Shown one piece after another: positions 1 to 8,210 of a DNA stretch of 64,000 nt. The notes under the pieces are model-generated. The model saw only the letters and a program-made list of their open reading frames with translations, made no database searches and was not told the DNA's origin. Each line of letters starts with the position of its first letter. Within the stretch, counting starts at the first letter, position 1. The stretch is from Lewinellaceae bacterium (lineage in GTDB: Bacteria > Bacteroidota > Bacteroidia > Chitinophagales > Saprospiraceae), in contig JADJWX010000013.1 of the NCBI GenBank assembly GCA_016716135.1, forward strand, positions 62,001 to 126,000, in the 5' to 3' direction. The translations under genes were made by a program, and so were the position numbers.

Positions 1-1628
1 CCGTTGGCCAACTGCTGTACGGGGATGCTGAGCGGATTACTGGTTATTTCGGTTTGCCGGCTTATTAGCCGCCCGTTTGTATCGAAAAGCCGGACTTGCA
101 GGGGCTGCTGCTGTTCGAACCGGATAAATAAATTTTGGCTTGCCGGATTGGGGAATACCGTCACGCCGGGGGCTTCCCAATTTCGGATGGGTATGGCAGT
201 CAGGGGCGAGCACACCCCGCTGAACGCGTTGTCGTACAGGTCGCGCAAGGCGGCAATGTCCGCTTGGGTATCGCCCAGATCACAAGCAACCCCGGCGCCG
301 TCGTGCACGGCCCATGCGGTTACCAGTTGGTTGATTTCGCCGGGGTCCCAACGGCCCAACTCGGAAACACCCAGGCCCCGGCGGTCAGCGGCAGGCAAAT
401 TGGCCGTGCAAAAACTCCAGCCCGATGGATTGGCCGGATCGTCGGGGAATGCATGCGTTGCCGGAGTGCCCCCGGGGTTGTACCCGGAGCCCCCGGCAGT
501 CAGCGGCTGTCCGTCGCGCCAGTGTCCGGTCAGGTAGTGAAAAAATTCGACCGGAGTTTTCGGGTCGGTTGTTGCCGGTATTTGGGTTCCGATGGACCCG
601 TTGTTGAACGTAATAAACCGGTCCATCGGGCGATCGAGGAAGGTGACCGACTGGATCGGCGGTATGCCGGCAAAGGCCGGAATATCGGACATGCAGTTGT
701 CGTCCGTCCGGTTGCTGGTGCTGTAAAAAGCGTGTAGCTCGGGCAGGGAGCCGAGGTAGTCGTCGAGCAAACCGCAGTTGCCGATCTGGGAGTCGACCCA
801 GACGGCAACCTGCACGGAGTCCATCGGCTCCGTGCCGCGGTAGATAATTTTATGGCTGGTAAAAATAGTATTGGCTAATGCAGCCGGCTGTACGCAGTCG
901 AAAGCCCAGGCGGTCTGGTGAATTTCCACCGGGATATTCAGGGCGGAAGGCGGGTTGCCCGGACCAACGGAATGGTACACACACCAGGTCAGTTCGGCCG
1001 GTATGATCAATGCTCCATTCAAAATCAGCACCGGGTAATCGCCGGCCAGGGGGTTGTACATGGCATCGCCGTCCTGGTCAAAAAAAGGCGCCAGCGACTG
1101 GGTCAGATTGTCCGGCTGCGCAAAGCCGTTCACCGTTTCAAAATACGGGTTGTTGCGGCCGGGCCAGCCCATGATCTCCGGGAATTGCGCGATGGCGGCG
1201 TTCGGGTCGGTGGCCAGGGCGGGTAGTTGGCTCAGGAATGCGGCGATTTGGGCGCCGCGCACATGAAAAATCCGGTCCCAGTCGAAACAAGCCTGCGGGT
1301 AGGGCTGGCCCGTAGCGGGGTCAAGCGGTCCGGCGAAAAAACCGCCGTTGCCATACGTGACGGCGCTCAGTTTCAGGTTGAAGGCCGGGTCGACGCCGCC
1401 AATCCATAAGCCTGCGGTAAACATGGTCGTGGGGTTCTGAACGTTCGGCTGGGGGTTGGGCAGGAAGTAACCGGCTTGTCCGTCGGTAAACAAAGCGCCG
1501 CGGTTGAGGATGCGGGCACTGACGGCATTGGCATGCAGGTCATAGGCAGCCGATGCGGGAGGGCAGTCCTGCGCAAAGAGGATAGAGCCGGGCAGGAGTA
1601 AAAACAGGAGGTAAACGGTCCATTTCAT
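1..1628 (-). CDS. Secreted protein with T9SS type A C-terminal sorting domain (partial)
   Basis: An uninterrupted minus-strand frame runs from an ATG at 1628 to the left edge (542 codons, no stop reached). It begins MKWTVYLLFLLLPGSILFAQ, a clear signal peptide. The middle is rich in Gly, Pro, Asp and Asn with no domain I recognise. Near the edge VFPNPASQNLFIRF is followed by LFDTNGRLI, which is the usual start of a Por secretion (type A) sorting domain that directs proteins through the T9SS to the cell surface. Only the last part of that domain is missing, so the gene probably ends a few dozen codons outside the window. Function of the main body is unknown; a structural or adhesive surface protein is a guess. 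Confidence 0.85.
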   Translation of the reverse strand, partial: MKWTVYLLFLLLPGSILFAQDCPPASAAYDLHANAVSARILNRGALFTDGQAGYFLPNPQPNVQNPTTMFTAGLWIGGVDPAFNLKLSAVTYGNGGFFAGPLDPATGQPYPQACFDWDRIFHVRGAQIAAFLSQLPALATDPNAAIAQFPEIMGWPGRNNPYFETVNGFAQPDNLTQSLAPFFDQDGDAMYNPLAGDYPVLILNGALIIPAELTWCVYHSVGPGNPPSALNIPVEIHQTAWAFDCVQPAALANTIFTSHKIIYRGTEPMDSVQVAVWVDSQIGNCGLLDDYLGSLPELHAFYSTSNRTDDNCMSDIPAFAGIPPIQSVTFLDRPMDRFITFNNGSIGTQIPATTDPKTPVEFFHYLTGHWRDGQPLTAGGSGYNPGGTPATHAFPDDPANPSGWSFCTANLPAADRRGLGVSELGRWDPGEINQLVTAWAVHDGAGVACDLGDTQADIAALRDLYDNAFSGVCSPLTAIPIRNWEAPGVTVFPNPASQNLFIRFEQQQPLQVRLFDTNGRLISRQTEITSNPLSIPVQQLAN

Positions 1629-1745
1629 AAGCATAACAGATTTTTTACAAATAACGCCTGTATCCGGAAACATCGACGGCGCATTTGGCAGACACCAATG
1701 CTGGCGGGGTAAACATGGAATTTGGTTGAGTAAAGTGCAAAAGGT

Positions 1746-3174
1746 TCAGGTTGCGCCGGCGAGGTAATCGCGCAGTTGTGCCGCCAGTTCCGGGGCATGG
1801 GGTTCGATTTCCGGGATCAGTTCCCCAATCTTCAGGATTTTGCCTGGATGCAGCGGCATGTCAGCCAGTGTTTTTTTTAATTGTTCAAATGCCGTGGCAG
1901 CGTCCAGCCTGTTCTTTTGCCAGGCCGCTGTGGTGTAAAACCAGGGGATGGTGGGCAGGTAGGCCGATTTTTCCGAAAGTGTGGCGTCCAGGGCCAGTAG
2001 TTGATGTTTATCGGTAAGGCGCAGGATTTTCGTGTAGTTTTTCCGGGCCAGCAAGATTTCCAGGTAAGCGCTGAAAAAGGCGTGCCAGCGGTGTTCGAAA
2101 ATTTCTTTGCGGTAGGCGCGCAGGTAGGCATCGGCATAGTTTTCTGCGGCGCGGTGTTGGCCGGTATGGTGCAAACAGCGCAGGTAGTGTGCCACAAAAC
2201 CGATTTTATTGTGAAAACTATGCGTGGTGCGGCTTTCCGGCAGGGCGGCTTTCACCACGGCAAGCGCCTCGGCGTATTTTTTTTGCCGCAAGAGCACGGC
2301 GCTGAGGTTGTTTACATAATGGATGTAATCGGTGGTTTTTACCCGTACAGACAGGTAGCCGTAATACTCCGCCTCGTCGTATTCCTGGAAGCGGCTGTGC
2401 AGGAGCAGGCGGTTTCCGTAGTAGTTGATCAACAGCCGTTTGGAGTAGTATTTCCCCTGACGGAAAAGGCCGTCGAGGTACTGATACTTTTCGCGTAGCG
2501 GTTCGAACCGGCGGTAGTTGTAATAGATAAATGTGAGCCGGACGAGGGCCATGTAACGGTTCCAGCCGTCGAGCGTTTCGTCGTGAAACACGTCGGTGAG
2601 CCAGGGTTCCCATTGAATGCTGTCGGACGCATGCGAGGCGTACTGGCGCACGATGTCTTCCGTGGCCCGGTGTAGTTGTTCGCGTACGTCGCGTGCGCGC
2701 CTTGTACGCCTCATGGAAGCGCGCCAAAAATGCTTCAACCTCCCGGTGTCCGGCATAACGCATGCGGATCAGCAAAAAATGGCGGTAGAGCTGGGCAAGT
2801 TCGTAGCATTTGGCAAAGTGGTATGCGCCGGGCAGGCATTGGCGCAGGTGGGCGAGCAGCCGTTCTTCGGTGTCGGGGGTGATACTGTCGGTTTCGATGG
2901 CCCGTTCGGCGTCGAGCAGCCAGGCGTACTCGGTGTCCACATCGGCGGCATGCAGGCGTTCGGTGATCCAGAGTTTGAGGTTGGAATATTTGCGTTTATC
3001 CAGGTCTTCGTCGTAGGCCCGAAAGTCGTCGCGGTGCCGGCAATTGTGATCCACCTGTTCCAGAATTGCCAGCTTCACCTTATCGTCAAACTGCTGCACA
3101 CTCAGCAGGTACGCTGTTTCGTGTGGCAGGAGTGCCTGGGCAAATTCCGTGAACTTTTGCAGTTTGCTTCGCAT
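1746..3174 (-). pseudogene. Helical-repeat protein gene, interrupted by a single-base frameshift
   Basis: Two overlapping minus-strand frames make one protein. The first starts at 3174 (MRSKLQKFTEFAQALLPHE) and is sensible to about 2705 (FHEAYKA); the second continues in another frame from about 2703 (ARDVREQLHRATEDIV) to the stop at 1746. The total span is one base over a multiple of three, so one extra base in the GCGCGC-rich stretch near 2695-2710 explains it. The joined product would be about 475 residues, mostly amphipathic helices with many Tyr, Leu and Arg, resembling tetratricopeptide-like solenoids; no specific family is recognised. No slippery heptamer is visible at the junction, so a sequence error or a real mutation is more likely than programmed recoding. 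Confidence 0.7.
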
Positions 3175-3269
3175 GGGTGGAATTGTCCGGCAAGTTAGGA
3201 AGAATGGGGAAAAAGGCCGGGCTGCAAGGTTTGATTGCCGGCCCTGGAAGCCCGGCCGGAATTTTCAAA

Positions 3270-3770
3270 TTAAAATGCATAACCGATGCTCAACCCAACC
3301 GGAAAAAACACATCGGTGGGTTTCTGTTGAGGGTTGACCGGGTGGATAAACGCGCGAAAGGTGAATCCGGAATTTGCCGGAAAAAACTTGTAACCGACGG
3401 TCGGGAAGACTTTTACTTCGGTCAGGCCATTCACAAATTCAAGGTTGGAACCCAAGCCGAGTTCCAGGCTGTGTCTCCGGCCAAAGTTGCAGGAAATGGA
3501 CATCGGGAATGCTACCGCCCGGTTTTTCACGTCATTTTCTCCCCCGAACACGTCGAACGAAACACCTGAATTGGGCATGCCGACCCCGATTTTCGAATTG
3601 AGAAAACCGCGGCTCCAGCGGGCCAATACCCGGTTGTACTGAAATGAAAAGGTATTGCCCTCACCGATCACACCCAGGGTCAAAGCATTTTTTGGGGTGG
3701 TCGGGGTTATATTTTGTGCGCCTAGCCCGTAGGCCAGCAGCAGCAGCGAAATGAACCAGCATTGTTTCAT
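3270..3770 (-). CDS. Small exported outer-membrane-type protein
   Basis: A 166-residue protein starting MKQCWFISLLLLAYGLGAQ, a signal peptide with a typical Bacteroidota Gly-Ala-Gln cleavage region. The mature part alternates hydrophobic and polar residues and ends in YAF, an aromatic C-terminus as in small outer-membrane beta-barrels. The strands read as FSFQYNRVLARW, GVSFDVFGGE, HSLELGLGSNLEF and VGLSIGYAF. No known family is identified, so the barrel is an inference from composition. It lies upstream of the frameshifted gene on the same strand with a gap of about 95 bp. Confidence 0.65.
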   Translation of the reverse strand: MKQCWFISLLLLAYGLGAQNITPTTPKNALTLGVIGEGNTFSFQYNRVLARWSRGFLNSKIGVGMPNSGVSFDVFGGENDVKNRAVAFPMSISCNFGRRHSLELGLGSNLEFVNGLTEVKVFPTVGYKFFPANSGFTFRAFIHPVNPQQKPTDVFFPVGLSIGYAF

Positions 3771-4007
3771 AAGGACGTGGTTTTGGTTCGACCCGGCAAA
3801 ATTGGGCCGGTGCCATGCCCTAATGCATCACTGCTTTCCGTGGTATTCAAAAATTACCCGGAATGGGGTAGAGGCCCCAAGTCCCAGGGGGGTGGGGCAG
3901 GGCAAACGCATCAAAATCGCCCCGAATGGGGCGGTACCTTGGTAGTAGCTTTTCACGTTGAAATTGGGAAAGTGCGGTACCCCCGGCACTATTGACCTGT
4001 TGAGGCA

Positions 4008-4751
4008 CTACAACGTCAGGCCCCCATCCACACTGATCGTCGCCCCGTTGATGAACGCGGCTTCCTCGGAAGCGAGAAAGGCATACACGGCCGCCACCTC
4101 CTCCACCGTGCCGAGGCGGCCGGCTGGGGCCTTGTCCTGCATCATTTGCAGCACATTTTCGGGCAGGGTGTCCATCATTTCGGTGCGGATAAACCCCGGC
4201 GCCACGGCATTGGCGGTGATGCCTTTTCGGCCAAATTCGCGAGCCCAGACCCTGGTCATCCCGATAACGCCCGCCTTGGTGGCGGCATAGTTGGTTTGGC
4301 CGAAGTTGCCGTACAACCCGACTACCGAAGCCGCACTGATAACCCGGCCCCAGCCTGCTGCTTCGAGGTAGGGATACACGGCTTTGGTGCAGTTGAATAC
4401 GCCGGTCAGATTGACGCCGATGACCTGATCCCACTGCTCGATGGTCATTTTTTTTAGCGTGGCATCGCGGGTGATGCCGGCATTATTCACCAGGATGTGA
4501 ATGGCGCCGAAGGCTTCCACGGTTTGCCGGGCGGCGGCTTCGACAGCTGCCAGGTCGGTGGTATTGACCTTGAAAAAGCGGGCGGGCAGGTTTTGAGCCT
4601 GCAATTCAGCCTCCAGGGCTGCGCCGCGGTCTGCCTGAATATCCCAGATGGCCACTGTGGCGCCTTCGTTCAGAAAACGCAAAACGGTGGCCTTGCCGAT
4701 CCCGCTGGCGCCGCCGGTTACGATGGCTACTTTGTTTTGTAACGATTGCAT
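4008..4751 (-). CDS. Short-chain dehydrogenase/reductase, FabG/PhaB-like
   Basis: A 247-residue classical SDR. The NAD(P)-binding motif TGGASGIG is at residues 12-19, NNAG at 89-92, the catalytic serine in SAAS at about 142, and the YxxxK pair at Tyr155 and Lys159. The C-terminus DGGLTL is typical of 3-oxoacyl-ACP reductases and acetoacetyl-CoA reductases, which reduce a 3-keto thioester to the 3-hydroxy form with NADPH. ITRDATLKKM after the NNAG motif is close to the PhaB/FabG subgroup. It is a single gene with no fatty-acid synthesis neighbours, so a housekeeping FabG role is less certain than the reaction type. Confidence 0.85.
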   Translation of the reverse strand: MQSLQNKVAIVTGGASGIGKATVLRFLNEGATVAIWDIQADRGAALEAELQAQNLPARFFKVNTTDLAAVEAAARQTVEAFGAIHILVNNAGITRDATLKKMTIEQWDQVIGVNLTGVFNCTKAVYPYLEAAGWGRVISAASVVGLYGNFGQTNYAATKAGVIGMTRVWAREFGRKGITANAVAPGFIRTEMMDTLPENVLQMMQDKAPAGRLGTVEEVAAVYAFLASEEAAFINGATISVDGGLTL

Positions 4752-4780
4752 GTTGTGTTGTTTTTGATTGGTGTGGGCTG

Positions 4781-5168
4781 TACTCGTCTTGCGACTTCAA
4801 GTCTGTCCATTACACACAAATCCGTTGAGTTTAATTTTTTTGGCCGTGTGTCAACCCCTCCTCCAGCGGGGCTCCCGAGTTGATCGAAGTTTTTGGAATT
4901 TGTTAGGCGTTGAATTGTGGCCTTAAATGTTACATTTTGCTCTGCTGTACCAACCCCACCCCGGCCCTCCCCAAGGGGAGGGGAGACGCGAATAAATTAG
5001 GTTTGTGGTTAAAACCAACCACTTAGATACACGCTACGGCTCCCCTCTCCCCTTGGGGATGGGCCGGGGGTGGGGTTGACACACGGCTGAATAAAGGCAC
5101 TTAAGCCAAAAAAATTCATTTTCGACAACTTGTGTGTAATGGACAGACTTCAAGTCGCAGGACGAGTA
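4781..5168. repeat. Small palindrome split by an inserted element
   Basis: The outer sequences ACTCGTCTTGC (4782-4792) and GCAGGACGAGT (5157-5167) are near-inverted halves of the same palindrome found intact at 15906-15940 and 18032-18064. Each half here carries its own copy of the palindrome centre, GACTTCAAGTC, at 4793-4803 and 5146-5156. The two 11-bp copies match exactly as direct repeats but have a central mismatch as inverted repeats, so they look like a target-site duplication around the element between them. Confidence 0.7.
4804..5145. mobile_element. Non-autonomous MITE-like element with 16-bp terminal inverted repeats
   Basis: The element is 342 bp. It starts TGTCCATTACACACAA and ends with its exact reverse complement TTGTGTGTAATGGACA. 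Further in, both ends share related stretches: the TTTTTTTGGC and CGTGTGTCAACCCC segments on the left recur reverse-complemented on the right, with a short deletion on the left. The core (4951-4989 and 5041-5080) is another inverted repeat of the CAACCCCACC type found elsewhere in the window. No reading frame of convincing coding character lies inside, so it would depend on a transposase encoded elsewhere. The flanking 11-bp direct repeat supports insertion. Confidence 0.65.
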
Positions 5169-5524
5169 ACTTCCTGAACTAAACATCCGGGGCAAAAGTA
5201 GCGGTAAGCCTCCGGCCCGGGGTCGTTTTCCGGATTCCGTTTTATCGTTCGGTCAACCGCTTGTTTTCAAAACATCATTTTTCAAAAGTTGAAATTTTCA
5301 GATTTTTAAAAACGCCTGATTTTCAACGGCTTGCTTTTTTGTTTTTGAAATGAACTTTTGAAAATCCGGCGTTTGGCGGTGTACAAATTTGAAAAAAGTC
5401 AAACCCGGAAAACTTCTGTTCGCCGTGTCAAAACACCTCCGGAAAGGATGCTGCGAAGGGTATCGCCGCTCTACATTAGCCGGAAATCCGGGATAAATCC
5501 GGCTTGAAATCCGACACCGTACAC
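5169..5524. other. Intergenic region without recognised feature
   Basis: About 350 bp lie between the inserted element and the symporter gene. The stretch is AT-rich from about 5260 to 5400, with several TTTTGAAA and CAAAA runs. I see no RNA gene and no convincing promoter pair, though it must hold the promoter for the symporter gene. Confidence 0.5.
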
Positions 5525-7048
5525 ATGCAAAACTGGACTCTGGCAACAGCACTTTTACTCGCAGCCTACGCTGCCGTGCTGGTCTTTTTTGTGGTGCGTG
5601 CTGCACGGCGCACCCGCTCGCTGGCCGACTATGCCGTGGGCAGCCAGGGTTTTTCACCGGTAGTGGTTGGTCTGTCCATGGCGGCAGGGGTGACGAGCGC
5701 GGCGACGTTTATCATCAATCCGGGTTTTGTGGCTTTGTACGGCTGGAGTGCCTTTCTGGCCATGGGTGTTATTTTACCCATTGCCCTGGTCGGCTCGCTG
5801 ATCGTGCTCACCCGCAGTTTTCAACAATATGGCGCCACGGTGAAAGCGCTCACCTTGTCGCAGTGGATGGGCAAGCGCTACGGCAGCACGGGCTTCGGCC
5901 TGTGGTTTGCGGTGCTGTCGCTCCTGCTGATCACGTTCATCGTGCTGATCTGCGTTGGGCTCACCAAGGTGATTGCCTCGGCGCTTGGCGCCAGCGAACT
6001 GCCGGTACTGCTCAGCCTGGTAATTTTTGTATTCGGCTACATGATGTTCGGCGGCGCCAATTCACTGGTGTACACCAACACCATCCAGGCCGTGCTGATG
6101 CTAATTGTGGCCGTGGTGATGCTTGGCTCCGGACTGGTGTATTTCCGCGACGGGATCGATGGGTTTTGGTCGTCGCTGGCGGCGATCGATCCGGTGCTTA
6201 CCCAACCGGTAAACCCGCAGAGCGCGTTGTTCCGCGACTGGTTTGAGGTGGCATTTTGCAATTTCGTGGTGGGGGTAGCCATCGTTTGCCAGCCGCATAT
6301 TGTGACCCGTTCGCTCATGCTGCGCGACGCCCGCGACATCAATCGCTACCTGTTGGTGGGCATTCTGGCCGAAACGGTGTTTTTCGCCGTGCTTTTCGTC
6401 GGGTTTTACGCCCGGCTGCGCTTCCCAGATTTGACCGTGGACGGTACCGCACTCAAAATGGATGGCATCATTCCGGCTTACGTGGTCAATGCGTTCCCGT
6501 TGGGCGCCGGTTTGCTGGTTATCCTTGGCCTGCTGTCGGCGGGACTGTCCACGCTGGAAGGGCTCATACAATCAATTTCCACGACAATCACCAACGACCT
6601 GATCGACCCGCTGGCTGGGTCGCGCCTTGGCGCCGGCGACGAACGGGCGCGCCGGTTGGCCCGGCTGAATAAACTAGTGATCGTTGGCCTGGCGGTGGTT
6701 TCGGCGGCCTGGAGTTACGAGCAGTTGATCCACCCCAACCTGAGCGTCGGTATTCTGGCTCAAAACGGGGTGTACGCTTTTTTTTCTGCCGCCTTTGTGC
6801 CCGTGTTGTTCGGCATTTTTTTGAAAAACAAATCGCTGCCGGCGCCGGCGGCAGCATCGGTCACCGCCGTGTTGGTGCATTTCGCGGTGTACTACGGCGG
6901 CCTGACGCCCTACACCGCCGGTGCGGTGCGCAACCCTGCGGTGGCGGCGGCGCTGGCCATATTAAGTTCGGTGGTGGTCGGGTTGGCGGTGCATTTTTTC
7001 ACCCGAACATCCGGTGTTTCGAAGACGCCGCAGGTGCTTGAAAATTAG
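5525..7048 (+). CDS. Sodium:solute symporter (SSS family)
   Basis: A 507-residue integral membrane protein with about 13 hydrophobic segments spread over its whole length. The N-terminal pattern SLADYAVGSQGFSPVVVG followed by AAGVTSAATFI matches the start of SSS-family carriers (PutP, PanF and SGLT relatives), in which the first broken helices line the sodium and substrate sites. GLLSAGLSTLEGLIQSI in the second half matches the conserved serine-rich sodium-site helix. Substrate cannot be read from sequence. I start it at the ATG at 5525 rather than an in-frame TTG at 5504 because the hydrophobic first helix follows directly. An alpha/beta hydrolase gene follows on the same strand, so shared uptake and hydrolysis of one compound is possible. 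Confidence 0.9.
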   Translation: MQNWTLATALLLAAYAAVLVFFVVRAARRTRSLADYAVGSQGFSPVVVGLSMAAGVTSAATFIINPGFVALYGWSAFLAMGVILPIALVGSLIVLTRSFQQYGATVKALTLSQWMGKRYGSTGFGLWFAVLSLLLITFIVLICVGLTKVIASALGASELPVLLSLVIFVFGYMMFGGANSLVYTNTIQAVLMLIVAVVMLGSGLVYFRDGIDGFWSSLAAIDPVLTQPVNPQSALFRDWFEVAFCNFVVGVAIVCQPHIVTRSLMLRDARDINRYLLVGILAETVFFAVLFVGFYARLRFPDLTVDGTALKMDGIIPAYVVNAFPLGAGLLVILGLLSAGLSTLEGLIQSISTTITNDLIDPLAGSRLGAGDERARRLARLNKLVIVGLAVVSAAWSYEQLIHPNLSVGILAQNGVYAFFSAAFVPVLFGIFLKNKSLPAPAAASVTAVLVHFAVYYGGLTPYTAGAVRNPAVAAALAILSSVVVGLAVHFFTRTSGVSKTPQVLEN

Positions 7049-7081
7049 TTGCTATGGTAGGGAGATATAGTTATCGCCTGG

Positions 7082-7230
7082 GTTTTCAACCCCACCCCCA
7101 TCCCCTCCCCCAGAGGGGAGGGCCTGCTTTCCCTCATTCCAGTTTTGATTTCAGTATCAGTATCCAATACTGGAATGAGGGCAAGCACCCCTCCCCTTTG
7201 GGGGAGGGGATGGGGGTGGGGTTGAAAACA
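7082..7230. repeat. Foldback repeat, CAACCCCACCCCCATCCCC type
   Basis: The left arm (7082-7142) and right arm (7170-7230) are reverse complements over about 60 bp with a few mismatches. Each arm also contains its own G/C palindrome around CCCCAGAGGGG or CCCCTTTGGGG. The loop is about 27 bp (7143-7169). The outer sequence TTTTCAACCCCACCCCC is shared, in part, with repeats at 4951-5080 and 48217-48366. The right arm ends inside the first codons of the downstream hydrolase gene. Confidence 0.8.
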
Positions 7231-8151
7231 GCCGCAATTCTTCTTTTCATCCTTTTAACAAATACCCTCCCAGCCCAAACCAAACACATGCAAGACATCC
7301 CGTACCCGGCCGACACCAAAACCGTCACGCTGCCTTCCGGTATCGACATGGCTTACCTCGATCGCGGCGAAGGCCCCTATACCCTGGTTTTTATTCACGG
7401 CCTGGGCGCCAATCTGAAGGCCTGGCAAAAAAACGTGGATTCGCTCAGCGCGCATTACCGCTGCATCGCCCTGGACCTGCCCGGCTACGGCAAGTCGGGA
7501 AAGGGCGATTACCCCTACGGCATGGCTTTTTTTGCCGGCGCCGTGCGTAGTTTTTGTGAAACGCTGGACCTGCAAAACGTCGTTTTGGTGGGGCATTCGA
7601 TGGGCGGCCAGGTGGCGCTTACCATGGCGCTCGCCGATACCAGCCGCCTGGCAAAACTGGTGCTGATCGCCCCGGCGGGTATTGAAACATTCAGCGCCGC
7701 CGAGGCTGGGTGGTTAAAAACGGTATACACTTCAGCCGTCATTCAAAACACGCCGCCGGAGCAGATCCGGAAAAACTTCCTGCTCAATTTTTACCAGTGG
7801 CCGGAGGATGCCGAATTCATGTACGAAGACCGGCTGTTCCTGCGCGAAACCGAGGAGTACCAGGCCTGGTGTGCCATGTTGCCAAAATGCGTGGCCGGCA
7901 TGCTCGACGAGCCGGTGTTCGATAAACTGGAACAGGTGACACTGCCGAGCCTGATCTTTTTTGGCGAAAACGACGCCCTCATTCCGAACACTTTTTTACA
8001 TAAAAATCAGACCACTGTACAAATAGCCGAACAGGCGCAGGCGAAAATTCCCGGCAGCCGGTTGCGGCAAATTCCCGAATGCGGCCACTTCGTCCAATGG
8101 GAACAAGCGGAAAAAACCAACCGGGCGATCCGGGACTTTTTAGCCCAATAA
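7210..8151 (+). CDS. Alpha/beta hydrolase with signal peptide
   Basis: A protein of about 313 residues in the alpha/beta hydrolase fold. The oxyanion region is FIHGLGANLKAW, the nucleophile elbow is GHSMGG with Ser at about residue 130, the acid is in FFGENDALIP, and the base is in CGHFVQWEQ. A signal peptide (LKTAAILLFILLTNTLPAQ) precedes the mature part, so it acts in the periplasm or outer envelope. The start is unclear: the ATG at 7210 and a TTG at 7222 both fall in the right arm of the foldback repeat, and the signal peptide begins just beyond the arm. Esterase, lipase or haloalkane-type substrates are all possible. Confidence 0.85.
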   Translation: MGVGLKTAAILLFILLTNTLPAQTKHMQDIPYPADTKTVTLPSGIDMAYLDRGEGPYTLVFIHGLGANLKAWQKNVDSLSAHYRCIALDLPGYGKSGKGDYPYGMAFFAGAVRSFCETLDLQNVVLVGHSMGGQVALTMALADTSRLAKLVLIAPAGIETFSAAEAGWLKTVYTSAVIQNTPPEQIRKNFLLNFYQWPEDAEFMYEDRLFLRETEEYQAWCAMLPKCVAGMLDEPVFDKLEQVTLPSLIFFGENDALIPNTFLHKNQTTVQIAEQAQAKIPGSRLRQIPECGHFVQWEQAEKTNRAIRDFLAQ

Positions 8152-8210
8152 GCCCCGCTTAAAACCAACCAGATTCACCTATTCTTTCATTGTTTCAATG
8201 CTGCTCTTGT

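Noticed and set aside
2690..2715. Programmed frameshift in the helical-repeat gene
   Set aside because: No slippery heptamer or shift-prone stop is visible at the junction.
7054..7209. Upstream extension of the alpha/beta hydrolase frame
   Set aside because: The added text is a translation of the foldback repeat; the signal peptide begins after it.
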